Shown here: positions 7,810 to 16,923 of the stretch, piece by piece
Layout of the letters: every line of letters starts with the position of its first letter
Position numbering within the stretch: position 1 is the first letter of the stretch
Source of the DNA: Pseudomonas oryzihabitans
GTDB taxonomy: Bacteria; Pseudomonadota; Gammaproteobacteria; Pseudomonadales; Pseudomonadaceae
Assembly (NCBI RefSeq): GCF_014522265.1
Contig: NZ_CP017024.1
Span: 841,501 to 905,500, forward strand
Direction: 5' to 3'
DNA length: 64,000 nucleotides
Made by a program: the position numbers and the translations under genes
Notes under the pieces: generated by a model
The model's database searches: none
Seen by the model: the letters and a program-made list of their open reading frames with translations, nothing else
What the model was told of the DNA's origin: nothing

Positions 7810-9259
7810 GAGACGCCCCGCTCCGCGAACAGGGCCTGGACGAAGGGCCGCGCCTCGAAGGGCCGCAGGTCGTCGATGCCTTCGCCGACGCCGACATAGC
7901 GGATCGGCAGGGCGCTCTGCTTGGCCAGGGCGAAGATCACCCCACCCTTGGCGGTACCATCGAGCTTGGTCAGCGCCAGGCCGGTCAGGGGCACCGCATT
8001 GTGGAACTGCTTGGCCTGGTTGAGGGCGTTCTGGCCGGTACCGGCGTCCAGCACCAGCAGGGTCTCGTGGGGCGCCGCCGCGTCCAGCTTGCCGATCACC
8101 CGGCGCACCTTGCGCAGCTCTTCCATGAGGTTGTCCTTGGTGTGCAGGCGGCCGGCGGTGTCGGCGATCAGCACATCGATGCCGCGGGCCTTGGCGGCCT
8201 GGACGGCATCGAAGATCACCGAGGCGGAATCGGCGCCGGTGTGCTGGGCGATCACCGGGATGCGGTTGCGCTCGCCCCAGACCTGCAACTGCTCGACCGC
8301 CGCGGCGCGGAAGGTATCGCCGGCCGCCAGCATGACCTTCTTGCCGTCGTTCTGCAGCCGCTTGGCCAGCTTGCCGATGGTGGTGGTCTTGCCGGCGCCG
8401 TTCACGCCGACCACCAGGATGACGTAGGGCTTGTGCGAGGTATCGATCACCAGCGGCTGTTCCACCGGCAGCAGCATCTCGGTGAGCTCCTGCTGCAGCG
8501 CCTGGTAGAGCGCCTCGCTGTCGGCCAGCTGCTTGCGTGCCACCTTCTGGGTCAGGTTGCGCATGATGACGCCGGTGGCCTCGACGCCGACGTCGGCGGT
8601 CAGCAGGCGGGTCTCCAGCTCTTCGAGCAGGTCGTCGTCGATGACCTTCTTGCCGAGGAACAGGCTGGCCATGCCCTCGCCGAGACTGGCGCTGGTCTTG
8701 GACAGGCCCTGGCGCAGGCGGGCGAAGAAGCCCAGCTTGGCGGGTTCGGTCGGCGTGGCGGCGACGGCTGGCGGAGCAGGTTCGGGCTCGGGCGCCACCA
8801 CCGCGGGCTCGGAACGGATCGGAGCAAGGGGCGCTACCGGTACGACCGGGGCGGGAGCAGGCTCAGGAGCGGGCGCCGGCACAACCGGAGGTAGCGGTGT
8901 GACCGGCACGGCCACCGGGTCGGGCTCCACCTCGGGCGCCATCACCGGCTCGACCTCGACCGGCGGCACGATGGGATCGGCCACCAGCGGCTCGACCAGC
9001 GCCGTGAGCGCCACCGGCGACGGCGCCTCCTCTTCGGCGACCGGCACCGGGGTCAGCGAGGGGATCGCCTCCGGCGGTTCGGGCACCGGCTCCGGGTGCT
9101 GCACCGGCTCACTGGCCAGCGGCTCGGACAGGCGCGCCTCGGCGTCGGGCGCGGGGGCTTCGGCAGGCGTCTCTACGGGTTCGGCAGTCTTCTTGCGGAA
9201 CCAGCCGAACAGGCCTTTCTTCTCCGTGGGGGAGACTTCTTGTCGTCGGATCCAAACAT
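7806..9259 (-). CDS. ftsY: Signal recognition particle receptor FtsY, with an apparent frameshift near the N-terminus
   Basis: FtsY is the SRP receptor GTPase that docks ribosomes translating membrane proteins. The body encodes an acidic, Pro/Glu-rich A domain, then the NG domain with GVNGAGKTTTIGKLA (G1), DTAGRLHTKDNLMEEL (G3) and LTKLDGTAKGG (G4). The expected start, MFGSDDKKSP at 9259, is in a different frame from the body. Adding one C to the C5 run (G5 at 9228-9232 on the plus strand) joins it to TEKKGLFGWFRKK. No in-frame start lies between the run and that conserved motif; the only upstream in-frame ATG is at 9329 and gives an unrelated leader. The gene is essential, so base-calling error is the likely cause. 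It leads the ftsY-ftsE-ftsX operon. Confidence 0.93.
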
Positions 9260-9461
9260 GCGGGGCTCTGTATCGAACGGACGAACCGGCTGCGGGAGCT
9301 CCGCCAGGCGGGGCTCGACCGTCAGGCATGGCCGTCGGGAAAAGGGATGCGTATCCTAGCAGCCTGCCGGGCGGAAGACCTCCCCGTCGGCGAAAAACGC
9401 GCGACCGTCCCCAGGACGCAGCCGCTTCGTCCCCTACCGCGCTACAAGGCCTGCTCTCGCG

Positions 9462-10823
9462 ATGTCCGCCTCCCGCTCCCGTCGGACCGCCCTGGTCGTC
9501 CTGCTCAGCCTGCTCCCCACCCTCGCCCTGGCCACGGCCAACCGGCAGAACACCGAGGAATTCACCCTCGACAACGGCCTCAAGCTGGTGGTCCGCGAAG
9601 ATCACCGGGCGCCGGTCGCCGTGGTGCAACTCTGGTACCGCGTGGGTTCGAGCCTGGAGGCGCCCGGTGCGACCGGCTTGTCCCATGCCCTGGAACACCT
9701 GATGTTCAAGGGCAGTCGCAAGCTTGACGCCGGCGAGGCCTCGCACCTGCTGCGCGACTTGGGCGCCGAGGAAAATGCCTTCACCACCGACGACTACACC
9801 GTCTATTACCAGCTGCTCGCCCGTGATCGCCTGCCGGTGGCCCTGGAGCTGGAAGCCGATCGCATGCAGCACCTGCGGCTGGCGCCCGACGAGGTCAGTC
9901 GCGAGCTGGAGGCGATCAAGGAGGAACGCCGGCTGCGCACCGACGACCGCCCCGAGGCACTGTCCTTCGAGCGCTTCAAGGCCGCCGCCTACCCGGCCAG
10001 CGGCTATCGCAATCCCACCATCGGCTGGCCCCAGGACCTGCAGCGCCTCGGCGTGGATGACCTGCGCCGCTGGTACCAGACCTGGTACGCGCCCAACAAC
10101 GCCACCCTGGTGGTGGTCGGTGACGTCAACCCCCAGGCGATCCATGCCGAGGTGCAGCGCTGGTTCGGCACTCTCCCGCGCAGCGACCTGCCCGCGCCGC
10201 GCCGCCCGCTGGAACTGCTGGCGCCGGGCGAGCGCCGCCTGGACCTGCAGGCCCGCGAACTGCCCAGCCTGCTGATGGGCTTCAACGTGCCCAGCCTGGC
10301 CACCGCCGCCCAGCCGCGCGATGCCTACGCGCTGCAACTGCTGGCCGCCCTGCTCGGCGGCGGTTCGGGGGCGCGCCTGCCCAGCCGTCTCGAACGCGGC
10401 GTGGAAGTGGCCAGCAGCGTGCGCGCCGCCTATGGTGCCTACACCCGTGGCGACAGCCTCTTCCTGCTCAGTGGCACCCCCAACACCCAGCGCGGCAAGA
10501 CCCTCGACCAGCTGGAAGCGGCCTTCTGGGCGCAACTGGACCTGCTCAAGCGCGAGCCGCCCAGCACCGAGGAGCTGGCCCGGGTCCGCGCCCTGCTGGT
10601 GGCCGGGCTGGTCTATGGCCGCGACTCCATCACCGCCCAGGCCAGCAGCATCGGTCAGCTGGAAAGCGTCGGCCTCGGCTGGCGCCAGGGCGATCGGCTG
10701 CTTGACGAACTGGGCCGGGTCACCCCCGACGACCTGCGCCGGGTGGCGCGCACCTACTTCACCCGCGAGCGCCTGACCCTGGCCCAGCTCAAGCCCGCAG
10801 CTACCGCGGAGAACCGTCCATGA
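9462..10823 (+). CDS. M16 family zinc metallopeptidase, catalytic member
   Basis: This 453-residue pitrilysin-type peptidase has a signal peptide (about residues 1-25, ending LALA) and so is likely periplasmic. The inverted zinc motif HALEH (His75, Glu78, His79) is intact, and a downstream ELEADRM segment supplies the distal glutamate. The C-terminal M16 domain includes LLGGGSGARLPSRL. Its stop overlaps the next gene by 4 bases; that gene encodes an M16 homologue without the zinc motif, so the two probably form a heterodimer. It is divergent from ftsY. Substrate is unknown. Confidence 0.93.
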   Translation: MSASRSRRTALVVLLSLLPTLALATANRQNTEEFTLDNGLKLVVREDHRAPVAVVQLWYRVGSSLEAPGATGLSHALEHLMFKGSRKLDAGEASHLLRDLGAEENAFTTDDYTVYYQLLARDRLPVALELEADRMQHLRLAPDEVSRELEAIKEERRLRTDDRPEALSFERFKAAAYPASGYRNPTIGWPQDLQRLGVDDLRRWYQTWYAPNNATLVVVGDVNPQAIHAEVQRWFGTLPRSDLPAPRRPLELLAPGERRLDLQARELPSLLMGFNVPSLATAAQPRDAYALQLLAALLGGGSGARLPSRLERGVEVASSVRAAYGAYTRGDSLFLLSGTPNTQRGKTLDQLEAAFWAQLDLLKREPPSTEELARVRALLVAGLVYGRDSITAQASSIGQLESVGLGWRQGDRLLDELGRVTPDDLRRVARTYFTRERLTLAQLKPAATAENRP

Positions 10824-12259
10824 AGCCGCTGTTCTGGCTGTCGCTGTGCCTGCTCGCCGGTTGCCAGTCCCCTACCCCGGTCGGCGACCTGTCGCGCGCC
10901 TATCCCGCCGTGGATACTCTCAGGACGCTCAAGGACGCACCGCCCCTGGGTCGCCAGCTGGATATCCAGCGCTGGCGCACCGCCGAGGGCGCCAAGGTAC
11001 TGTTCGTGCCGGCGCCGGAATTGCCGATGTTCGACGTGCGCCTGATCTTCGCCGCCGGCAGCAGCCAGGACGGCGCCACCCCGGGCCTGGCCATGCTGAC
11101 CAACGGCCTGCTCAACGAAGGCACCCCGGGACGCGATGCCGGCGCCATCGCCGACGGCTTCGAGCGCCTGGGCGCCGATTTCAGCAACGGCGCCTATCGT
11201 GATCAGGCGGTGGTCGGACTGCGCACCCTCGCCGATCCGGCCCACAGCGAACCGGCCCTGGCGCTGCTGGCCGAGGTGGTCGGTCGCCCGACCTTTCCCA
11301 CCGAGGCCATCCAGCGCATCCGTGACCAGTTGCTGACGCTGATCGCCGCCAGCCGCCGCGAACCGGCCAGCCTGGCCGGCGAAGCGCTGCAGGAGCGCCT
11401 CTACGGCAATCATCCCTATGCCCATTCGCCACGGGGCACCGCAGCCGGAGTGACCCCTCTCGATGCGGCCAGCCTCAGGGCCTTCCATGCCCGTGCCTAT
11501 GCCGCCGGCAATGCGGTGATCGCCCTCACTGGCGACCTGGATCGAACGCGCGCCGAACAGATCGCCGCCCGGCTGTCGCGCGCCCTGCCCCGCGGTCCGG
11601 CCCTGCCGCCACTGCCGGTGCCAGCGCCTGCCGCATCGGCAGTGGTGCAGCTGGAGGTCCCGGCCCAGCAGACGCGTCTGCTGCTCGGCCAACTCGGCAT
11701 CACCCGCCGCGATCCCGACTACGCCGCCCTCTTCGTCGGCAACCAGATCCTCGGTGGCGGCGGCTTCGGCAGTCGGCTGATGACCGAGTTGCGCGAACGC
11801 CGTGGTCTCACCTACGGCGTCAGCTCGGGCTTCACCCCCATGCGTCAGCCCGGTCCCTTTACCATCGGCCTGCAGACCCGCGCCGAACTGGGCGATGCCA
11901 CCCTGGCGCTGGTCCGCGAACTGCTGCGCGACTACCTGGCCCAGGGCCCCACCCAGGCCGAACTGGACCGCGCCAAGCGGCAGATCGAAGGCAGCTTCCC
12001 GCTGGCCAACGCCAGCAACGGCGCCATCGTCGCCCAACTGGGCAACATCGGCTTCTACGACCTGCCCAGCAGTTACCTGGACGACTTCCTCCAGCAGGTC
12101 CGCCGCCTCACGGTGGAACAGGTGCATGCCGCCCTGCGGCGCCATCTGGACCCGGAAAGGTTCGTCGTGGTCAGCGCCGGCCCACGGGTCGCCCAGCAGC
12201 CGCTGCCGCCACCCCGCCCTCTTCCCAACCTGCCGCCCAGCGGCGTTCCGGAGCACTAG
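10820..12259 (+). CDS. M16 family peptidase-like lipoprotein, non-catalytic partner
   Basis: The 479-residue protein begins with a lipoprotein signal (LSLCLLAGC, lipid-modified Cys about residue 15). It has both M16 halves, but the zinc motif position reads LTNGLLNEGT instead of HxxEH, so it is not expected to bind zinc. A conserved substrate-side motif (GGGGFGSRLMTELRERRGLTYG region) is present in the second half. It overlaps the catalytic M16 gene by 4 bases and precedes rsmD by 1 base. The arrangement resembles active/inactive M16 pairs in other bacteria; a role as a regulatory or substrate-binding partner is inference. Confidence 0.92.
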   Translation: MKPLFWLSLCLLAGCQSPTPVGDLSRAYPAVDTLRTLKDAPPLGRQLDIQRWRTAEGAKVLFVPAPELPMFDVRLIFAAGSSQDGATPGLAMLTNGLLNEGTPGRDAGAIADGFERLGADFSNGAYRDQAVVGLRTLADPAHSEPALALLAEVVGRPTFPTEAIQRIRDQLLTLIAASRREPASLAGEALQERLYGNHPYAHSPRGTAAGVTPLDAASLRAFHARAYAAGNAVIALTGDLDRTRAEQIAARLSRALPRGPALPPLPVPAPAASAVVQLEVPAQQTRLLLGQLGITRRDPDYAALFVGNQILGGGGFGSRLMTELRERRGLTYGVSSGFTPMRQPGPFTIGLQTRAELGDATLALVRELLRDYLAQGPTQAELDRAKRQIEGSFPLANASNGAIVAQLGNIGFYDLPSSYLDDFLQQVRRLTVEQVHAALRRHLDPERFVVVSAGPRVAQQPLPPPRPLPNLPPSGVPEH

Positions 12260-12260
12260 C

Positions 12261-12830
12261 ATGGCCCAGAAGACCGCCAACCAACTGCGCATCATCGGTG
12301 GCGACTGGCGCAGCCGGCGCTTCGTCTTTCCCGATGCCCTGGGCCTGAGACCCACCCCGGACCGGGTCCGCGAGACCCTGTTCAACTGGCTGGCCGCCGT
12401 CACCCCGGGCGCGCGGGTGCTGGATCCCTTCGCCGGCAGTGGCGCCCTGCTGCTGGAAGCCCTGTCCCGCGGCGCCGGCCCGGCGCTGGCCTTCGACCTC
12501 AATGCCCAGGCCGCCAATGCCCTGCGCGGCCATCTGCAGGCCCTCGGCTGCGCCCACGCCGAGGTGCGCCAGACCGACGCCCTGCAGGCGCTGGCCAAGC
12601 CGGCGGCGACGCCCTTCGACCTGGTGTTTCTCGATCCGCCCTTTGCCAAGGACCTGCTGGAGCCGGCCTGCGCGGCTCTGGAAGCCCAGGGCTGGCTGGC
12701 CGCGGACGCCTGGATCTACACCGAGAGCGAGACCCAGCCCTCGCGCCTGGCCCTGCCCGCGACCTGGCAGCTGCACCGCGAGAAGAAGACCGGCAACGTC
12801 CACTACGCCCTCTGGCGCCGCCAGGCGTGA
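12261..12830 (+). CDS. rsmD: 16S rRNA (guanine966-N2)-methyltransferase
   Basis: RsmD methylates G966 of 16S rRNA during 30S assembly. The 189-residue protein starts MAQKTANQLRIIGGDWRSRR at 12261 and shows the SAM-binding motif VLDPFAGSGALLLEALSRG and the catalytic FLDPPF motif. The frame is open upstream within the M16 gene, but the 12261 ATG directly follows that gene's TAG. The stop overlaps the GTG start of the next gene. Confidence 0.96.
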   Translation: MAQKTANQLRIIGGDWRSRRFVFPDALGLRPTPDRVRETLFNWLAAVTPGARVLDPFAGSGALLLEALSRGAGPALAFDLNAQAANALRGHLQALGCAHAEVRQTDALQALAKPAATPFDLVFLDPPFAKDLLEPACAALEAQGWLAADAWIYTESETQPSRLALPATWQLHREKKTGNVHYALWRRQA

Positions 12831-13831
12831 ACAGCGCACCCTTTCGCCCGGCGCGCTGGCTGCCCGGCCCGCACCTGCAGACCCTCTGGGGCTCGCTGTG
12901 GCGCCGCCTGCCACCCATCACCCGGCCGCGGGAGCGGCTGTGGCTGGAGGATGGCGACTTCCTCGATCTGGACTGGTACCACGCCGAGGATCCGCGCGCG
13001 CCGCTGGTGCTGATCGCCCACGGCCTGACCGGCAGCTCCGGCTCCCACTACGTACTCGGCCTGCAGTTCGCCCTGGCCGCCCGCGGCTGGGCCAGCGTCG
13101 GCCTCAACTGGCGCGGCTGCTCCGGCGAACCCAACCGCCTGCCGCGCGGCTATCACTCCGGCGTCAGCGAAGACCTGGCGGCGGTGGTGCGCCATCTGCA
13201 GGCCAGTCGTCCGCACGCGCTACTGTATGCGGTGGGCTTTTCCCTCGGTGGCAATGTGCTGCTCAAGTATCTCGGTGAGCGCGGCGCGGACAGTGGTCTC
13301 ACCGCCGCAGCCGCGGTCTCGGTGCCCTTTCGCCTGGACCTCTGCGCCGATCGTATCGGCCTCGGCTTCTCGCGCATCTACCAGCGGCACTTCATCCGTG
13401 AACTGGCGCGCTACGTGCGCGACAAGCAGGCGCTGTTCGACCGCGAACGTCACCCCGAGCAGCACGAGATCCTCGCGCGCCTGGGGCCGCCCGAGGGGCT
13501 CAAGACCTTCTGGGACTTCGACGACCGCTACACCGCGCCCCTGCACGGCTTTCGCGATGCCCGGGACTACTATCGCCAGGCCTCCAGCCGCTACTACCTG
13601 GGGGGAATCCGCATCCCCACCCTGCTGATCCAGGCCGAGGACGACCCCTTCATCGGCATCGACGCCCTGCCCGCCCGCGCCGAACTGGCGCCCGACACCC
13701 TGTTCGAGCGCCTGCCCCACGGCGGCCACGTGGGTTTCATCGGCGGCGCCTTCCGCGATCCGGACTACTATCTGGAAAGACGCATCCCCGACTGGCTGGT
13801 CAGCCAGTGGGCAGCGCCATCCGGCCGATAA
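12827..13831 (+). CDS. YheT-family alpha/beta hydrolase
   Basis: The 334-residue protein starts with GTG at 12827, overlapping the rsmD stop. It matches the YheT family: WLPGPHLQTLWGSLWRR near the N-terminus, the oxyanion segment IAHGLTGSSGSHY, the nucleophile elbow VGFSLGGNVLLKYLGE (Ser) and a late DDPFI/GGHVGF pair carrying the Asp and His. Family members are esterase-like with no firm physiological substrate. It probably ends the M16-rsmD operon. Confidence 0.9.
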   Translation: MNSAPFRPARWLPGPHLQTLWGSLWRRLPPITRPRERLWLEDGDFLDLDWYHAEDPRAPLVLIAHGLTGSSGSHYVLGLQFALAARGWASVGLNWRGCSGEPNRLPRGYHSGVSEDLAAVVRHLQASRPHALLYAVGFSLGGNVLLKYLGERGADSGLTAAAAVSVPFRLDLCADRIGLGFSRIYQRHFIRELARYVRDKQALFDRERHPEQHEILARLGPPEGLKTFWDFDDRYTAPLHGFRDARDYYRQASSRYYLGGIRIPTLLIQAEDDPFIGIDALPARAELAPDTLFERLPHGGHVGFIGGAFRDPDYYLERRIPDWLVSQWAAPSGR

Positions 13832-14767
<936 letters not shown>

Positions 14768-14790
14768 ACAGCCTGGCCTGGCGCCAGGGC

Positions 14791-15147
14791 CTACTCGGTA
14801 CGCCCGTACCCGCTCTGGGTGCAGCCCAGGCAGCGCACGAAGGCCGCCTTGCCCGGCTCGACCACCAGCGCCTTGCCGGCCTTGCCGATGTTACCGCCGG
14901 CGGCGGTGAACGGCAGACTGACCACGAAGGCGCCCGCGCCGATCACGGTGGCGGCGATCAGCAGCGGTCGCGCGATCAGCAGATCGCCGATCATGGAAAA
15001 GGCGGCGGGAGCCTGGGCTTCACCGAACGCCTGGTCGGCGGTCTGATATTCGGTGACGTCACCCTGGGCCTGCTGTGCCTGCGCCGGCAGGATCTGCATC
15101 GTCAGGGCCAGCGCCAGCACGGCGGCCAGGCTACGGAACGGATTCAT
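14791..15147 (-). CDS. Small exported protein with C-terminal CLGC motif, function unknown
   Basis: The 118-residue product has a Sec signal peptide ([20 protein letters not shown] to about AQA, residue 24), one central hydrophobic segment ([19 protein letters not shown]) and a C-terminal [20 protein letters not shown] recall similar Pseudomonas proteins carrying the label 'multidrug transporter', but one short hydrophobic stretch does not support that. The paired cysteines could bind metal or form a disulfide. A start at 15147 gives the clean signal peptide; the frame extends further upstream without one. Not recognised beyond this. Confidence 0.75.
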   Translation of the reverse strand: MNPFRSLAAVLALALTMQILPAQAQQAQGDVTEYQTADQAFGEAQAPAAFSMIGDLLIARPLLIAATVIGAGAFVVSLPFTAAGGNIGKAGKALVVEPGKAAFVRCLGCTQSGYGRTE

Positions 15148-15195
15148 ACGGCTGATCCCTTGCGCGGTTGTAATGGTGGTCCCTGAACTATAACA

Positions 15196-15224
15196 GGCCG
15201 CCCGCACTTGTCATGCGGGCGGCC
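15196..15224. other. Hairpin downstream of lgt
   Basis: An 11-bp perfect stem (15196-15206 and 15214-15224, GGCCGCCCGCA) with a 7-nt loop lies 8 bases past the lgt stop. The following minus-strand bases (TGTTATAG) are only weakly U-rich, so it may be an imperfect terminator. Confidence 0.5.
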
Positions 15225-15232
15225 TCCAGACG

Positions 15233-16045
15233 TCATTCGGCGCGGACGACCGGCTGCGGCGCACGCCGGTAGGCATAGACCATGAGCGCGATACCGCCCA
15301 GCACCATGGGTACGCAGAGTACCTGCCCCATGGTCAGCCAGCCCCAGGCCAGATAGCCGAGCTGGGCGTCGGGCACCCGGACGAATTCGACGATGAAGCG
15401 GAAGATGCCGTAGCAGAGCACGAACAGGCCGGACACGGCCATGGTCGGCCGCGGCTTGCGCGAGTACAGCCAGAGAATGACGAACAGCGCCACGCCTTCC
15501 AGGGCGAACTGATAGAGCTGCGACGGATGGCGCGGCAGCTGGGCCGGATCGCTGTAGGGCGGGAAGATCATCGCCCAAGGGACATCGGTGGGCTTGCCCC
15601 AGAGCTCGGCGTTGATGAAGTTGCCGATGCGGCCGGCACCGAGGCCGATGGGTACCAGCGGCGCGATGAAATCCATCAGCTCGAAGAAGCCCTTGTTGTG
15701 GCGCTTGCCGAACCACCAGACCGCCAGGATCACCCCGAGCAGGCCGCCGTGGAAGGACATGCCGCCCTTCCAGACCTCGAAGATCAGCGTCGGATTGGCG
15801 ATGTACTCCGCCAGATTGTAGAACAGCACGTAGCCGAGTCGCCCCCCGGCGATGACCCCCAGCGCCACCCAGAACACTAGGTCGGACAGCGTCTCGCTGG
15901 TCCAGCGCGGATCGAAGCGGTTGAGTCGCCGCTTGGCCAGCCACCAGGCGCCGCCGATCCCCACCAGGTACATGAGGCCGTACCAGTGGATCTTCAGCGG
16001 CCCCAGCGACAGGGCCACCGGGTCTATTTGCGGATACGGCAGCAT
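15233..16045 (-). CDS. lgt: Prolipoprotein diacylglyceryl transferase
   Basis: Lgt transfers diacylglycerol from phosphatidylglycerol to the lipobox cysteine of prolipoproteins. The 270-residue, seven-helix inner-membrane enzyme shows HGGLLG and the Lgt signature [17 protein letters not shown]. The ATG at 16045 (MLPYPQIDP) is preferred because the 37 upstream in-frame residues look non-coding. It follows the TauE-type permease by 19 bases on the same strand. The window encodes likely substrates, including the M16-like lipoprotein and PilP. Confidence 0.97.
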   Translation of the reverse strand: MLPYPQIDPVALSLGPLKIHWYGLMYLVGIGGAWWLAKRRLNRFDPRWTSETLSDLVFWVALGVIAGGRLGYVLFYNLAEYIANPTLIFEVWKGGMSFHGGLLGVILAVWWFGKRHNKGFFELMDFIAPLVPIGLGAGRIGNFINAELWGKPTDVPWAMIFPPYSDPAQLPRHPSQLYQFALEGVALFVILWLYSRKPRPTMAVSGLFVLCYGIFRFIVEFVRVPDAQLGYLAWGWLTMGQVLCVPMVLGGIALMVYAYRRAPQPVVRAE

Positions 16046-16064
16046 GGTGCCTCCTTGAAAGGGA

Positions 16065-16847
16065 TCAGAGTAGGAAGTTGAGACCGACGCCGAACAGCAG
16101 CAGGGCGAACAGGCGCTTGAGCAGCCGGGGCGAGAGGCGATGGGCCAGTCGCGCACCGAAACGGGCCGAGAACATGCTGGTCAGGGCGATGCCCAGCAGG
16201 GCCGGCAGATAGACATAGCCCAGACTCCAGGCGGGCAGACCCGGCTGCTGCCAGCCGACCAGGATGAAGGACAGCGCCCCGGACAGGGCGATGGGCAGGC
16301 CACAGGCCGCCGAGGTGGCCACCGCCTGCTGCATCGACAGGCTACGCCAGACCAGGAAGGGCACGGTAAGCGAGCCGCCGCCGATGCCGAAGATCGCCGA
16401 GGCCCAGCCGATCACCACCCCCGCCACCGTCAGCGTCGGCTTGCCGGGCTCGCCGGCCTGGCGCCTGGGGCGCAGGTCCAGCGCCAGCTGGAGGGCAATG
16501 AGAATGGCGAAGGTGCCGATGATCTTCTGCAGCAGCGGGCCATGGATGGCAGCGGCGGTCAGGGCGCCCAGGGCGCTGCCGAAGACGATGCCCAGGGCCA
16601 TCCAGGCGAACAGCCGCCAGCGCACGGCGCCGAGTCGATGGTGGGCCCAGACGGAATTCAGCGAGGTGAAGACGATGGTGGCCAGCGAGGTGCCCACCGC
16701 CAGGTGGGTGAGGATGTCCGGATCGAGGCCCTTGGCGGTAAAGCTGTAGACCAGCACCGGCACGATGATCAGGCCACCGCCGACCCCGAACAGACCGGCC
16801 AGCAGCCCGGCGCAGGCGCCGAGCACCAGGAAGAGCAAGAGATCCAT
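16065..16847 (-). CDS. TauE/SafE family membrane permease
   Basis: The protein of about 260 residues has roughly eight hydrophobic helices and two copies of the family's glycine-rich motif ([17 protein letters not shown] near the N-terminus and [17 protein letters not shown] in the middle). Such proteins export or import sulfur-containing anions, but the substrate here is unknown. Adjacent ATGs at 16850 and 16847 are both possible; a GAGG ribosome site is best spaced for 16847. It is co-directional with lgt and probably co-transcribed. Confidence 0.9.
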   Translation of the reverse strand: MDLLLFLVLGACAGLLAGLFGVGGGLIIVPVLVYSFTAKGLDPDILTHLAVGTSLATIVFTSLNSVWAHHRLGAVRWRLFAWMALGIVFGSALGALTAAAIHGPLLQKIIGTFAILIALQLALDLRPRRQAGEPGKPTLTVAGVVIGWASAIFGIGGGSLTVPFLVWRSLSMQQAVATSAACGLPIALSGALSFILVGWQQPGLPAWSLGYVYLPALLGIALTSMFSARFGARLAHRLSPRLLKRLFALLLFGVGLNFLL

Positions 16848-16888
16848 CATCACCTCGGGCGCAAGAGGCGGCATGGTACGCCGCTACC

Positions 16889-16920
16889 TGTCAGGCGGGA
16901 AGCAGCCTTCCCGCCTGACA
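16889..16920. other. Hairpin downstream of ptsP
   Basis: A 13-bp perfect stem (16889-16901 and 16908-16920; core TCAGGCGGGAA) with a 6-nt loop lies 4 bases past the ptsP stop. It lacks a U-tract on the minus strand. It probably marks the 3' end of the ptsP transcript, by termination or by protection from exonucleases. Confidence 0.55.
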
Positions 16921-16923
16921 CGC

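Noticed and set aside
14791-15147. Multidrug transporter label for the small exported protein
   Set aside because: The protein is 118 residues with a signal peptide and one hydrophobic helix, so it cannot be a typical transporter.
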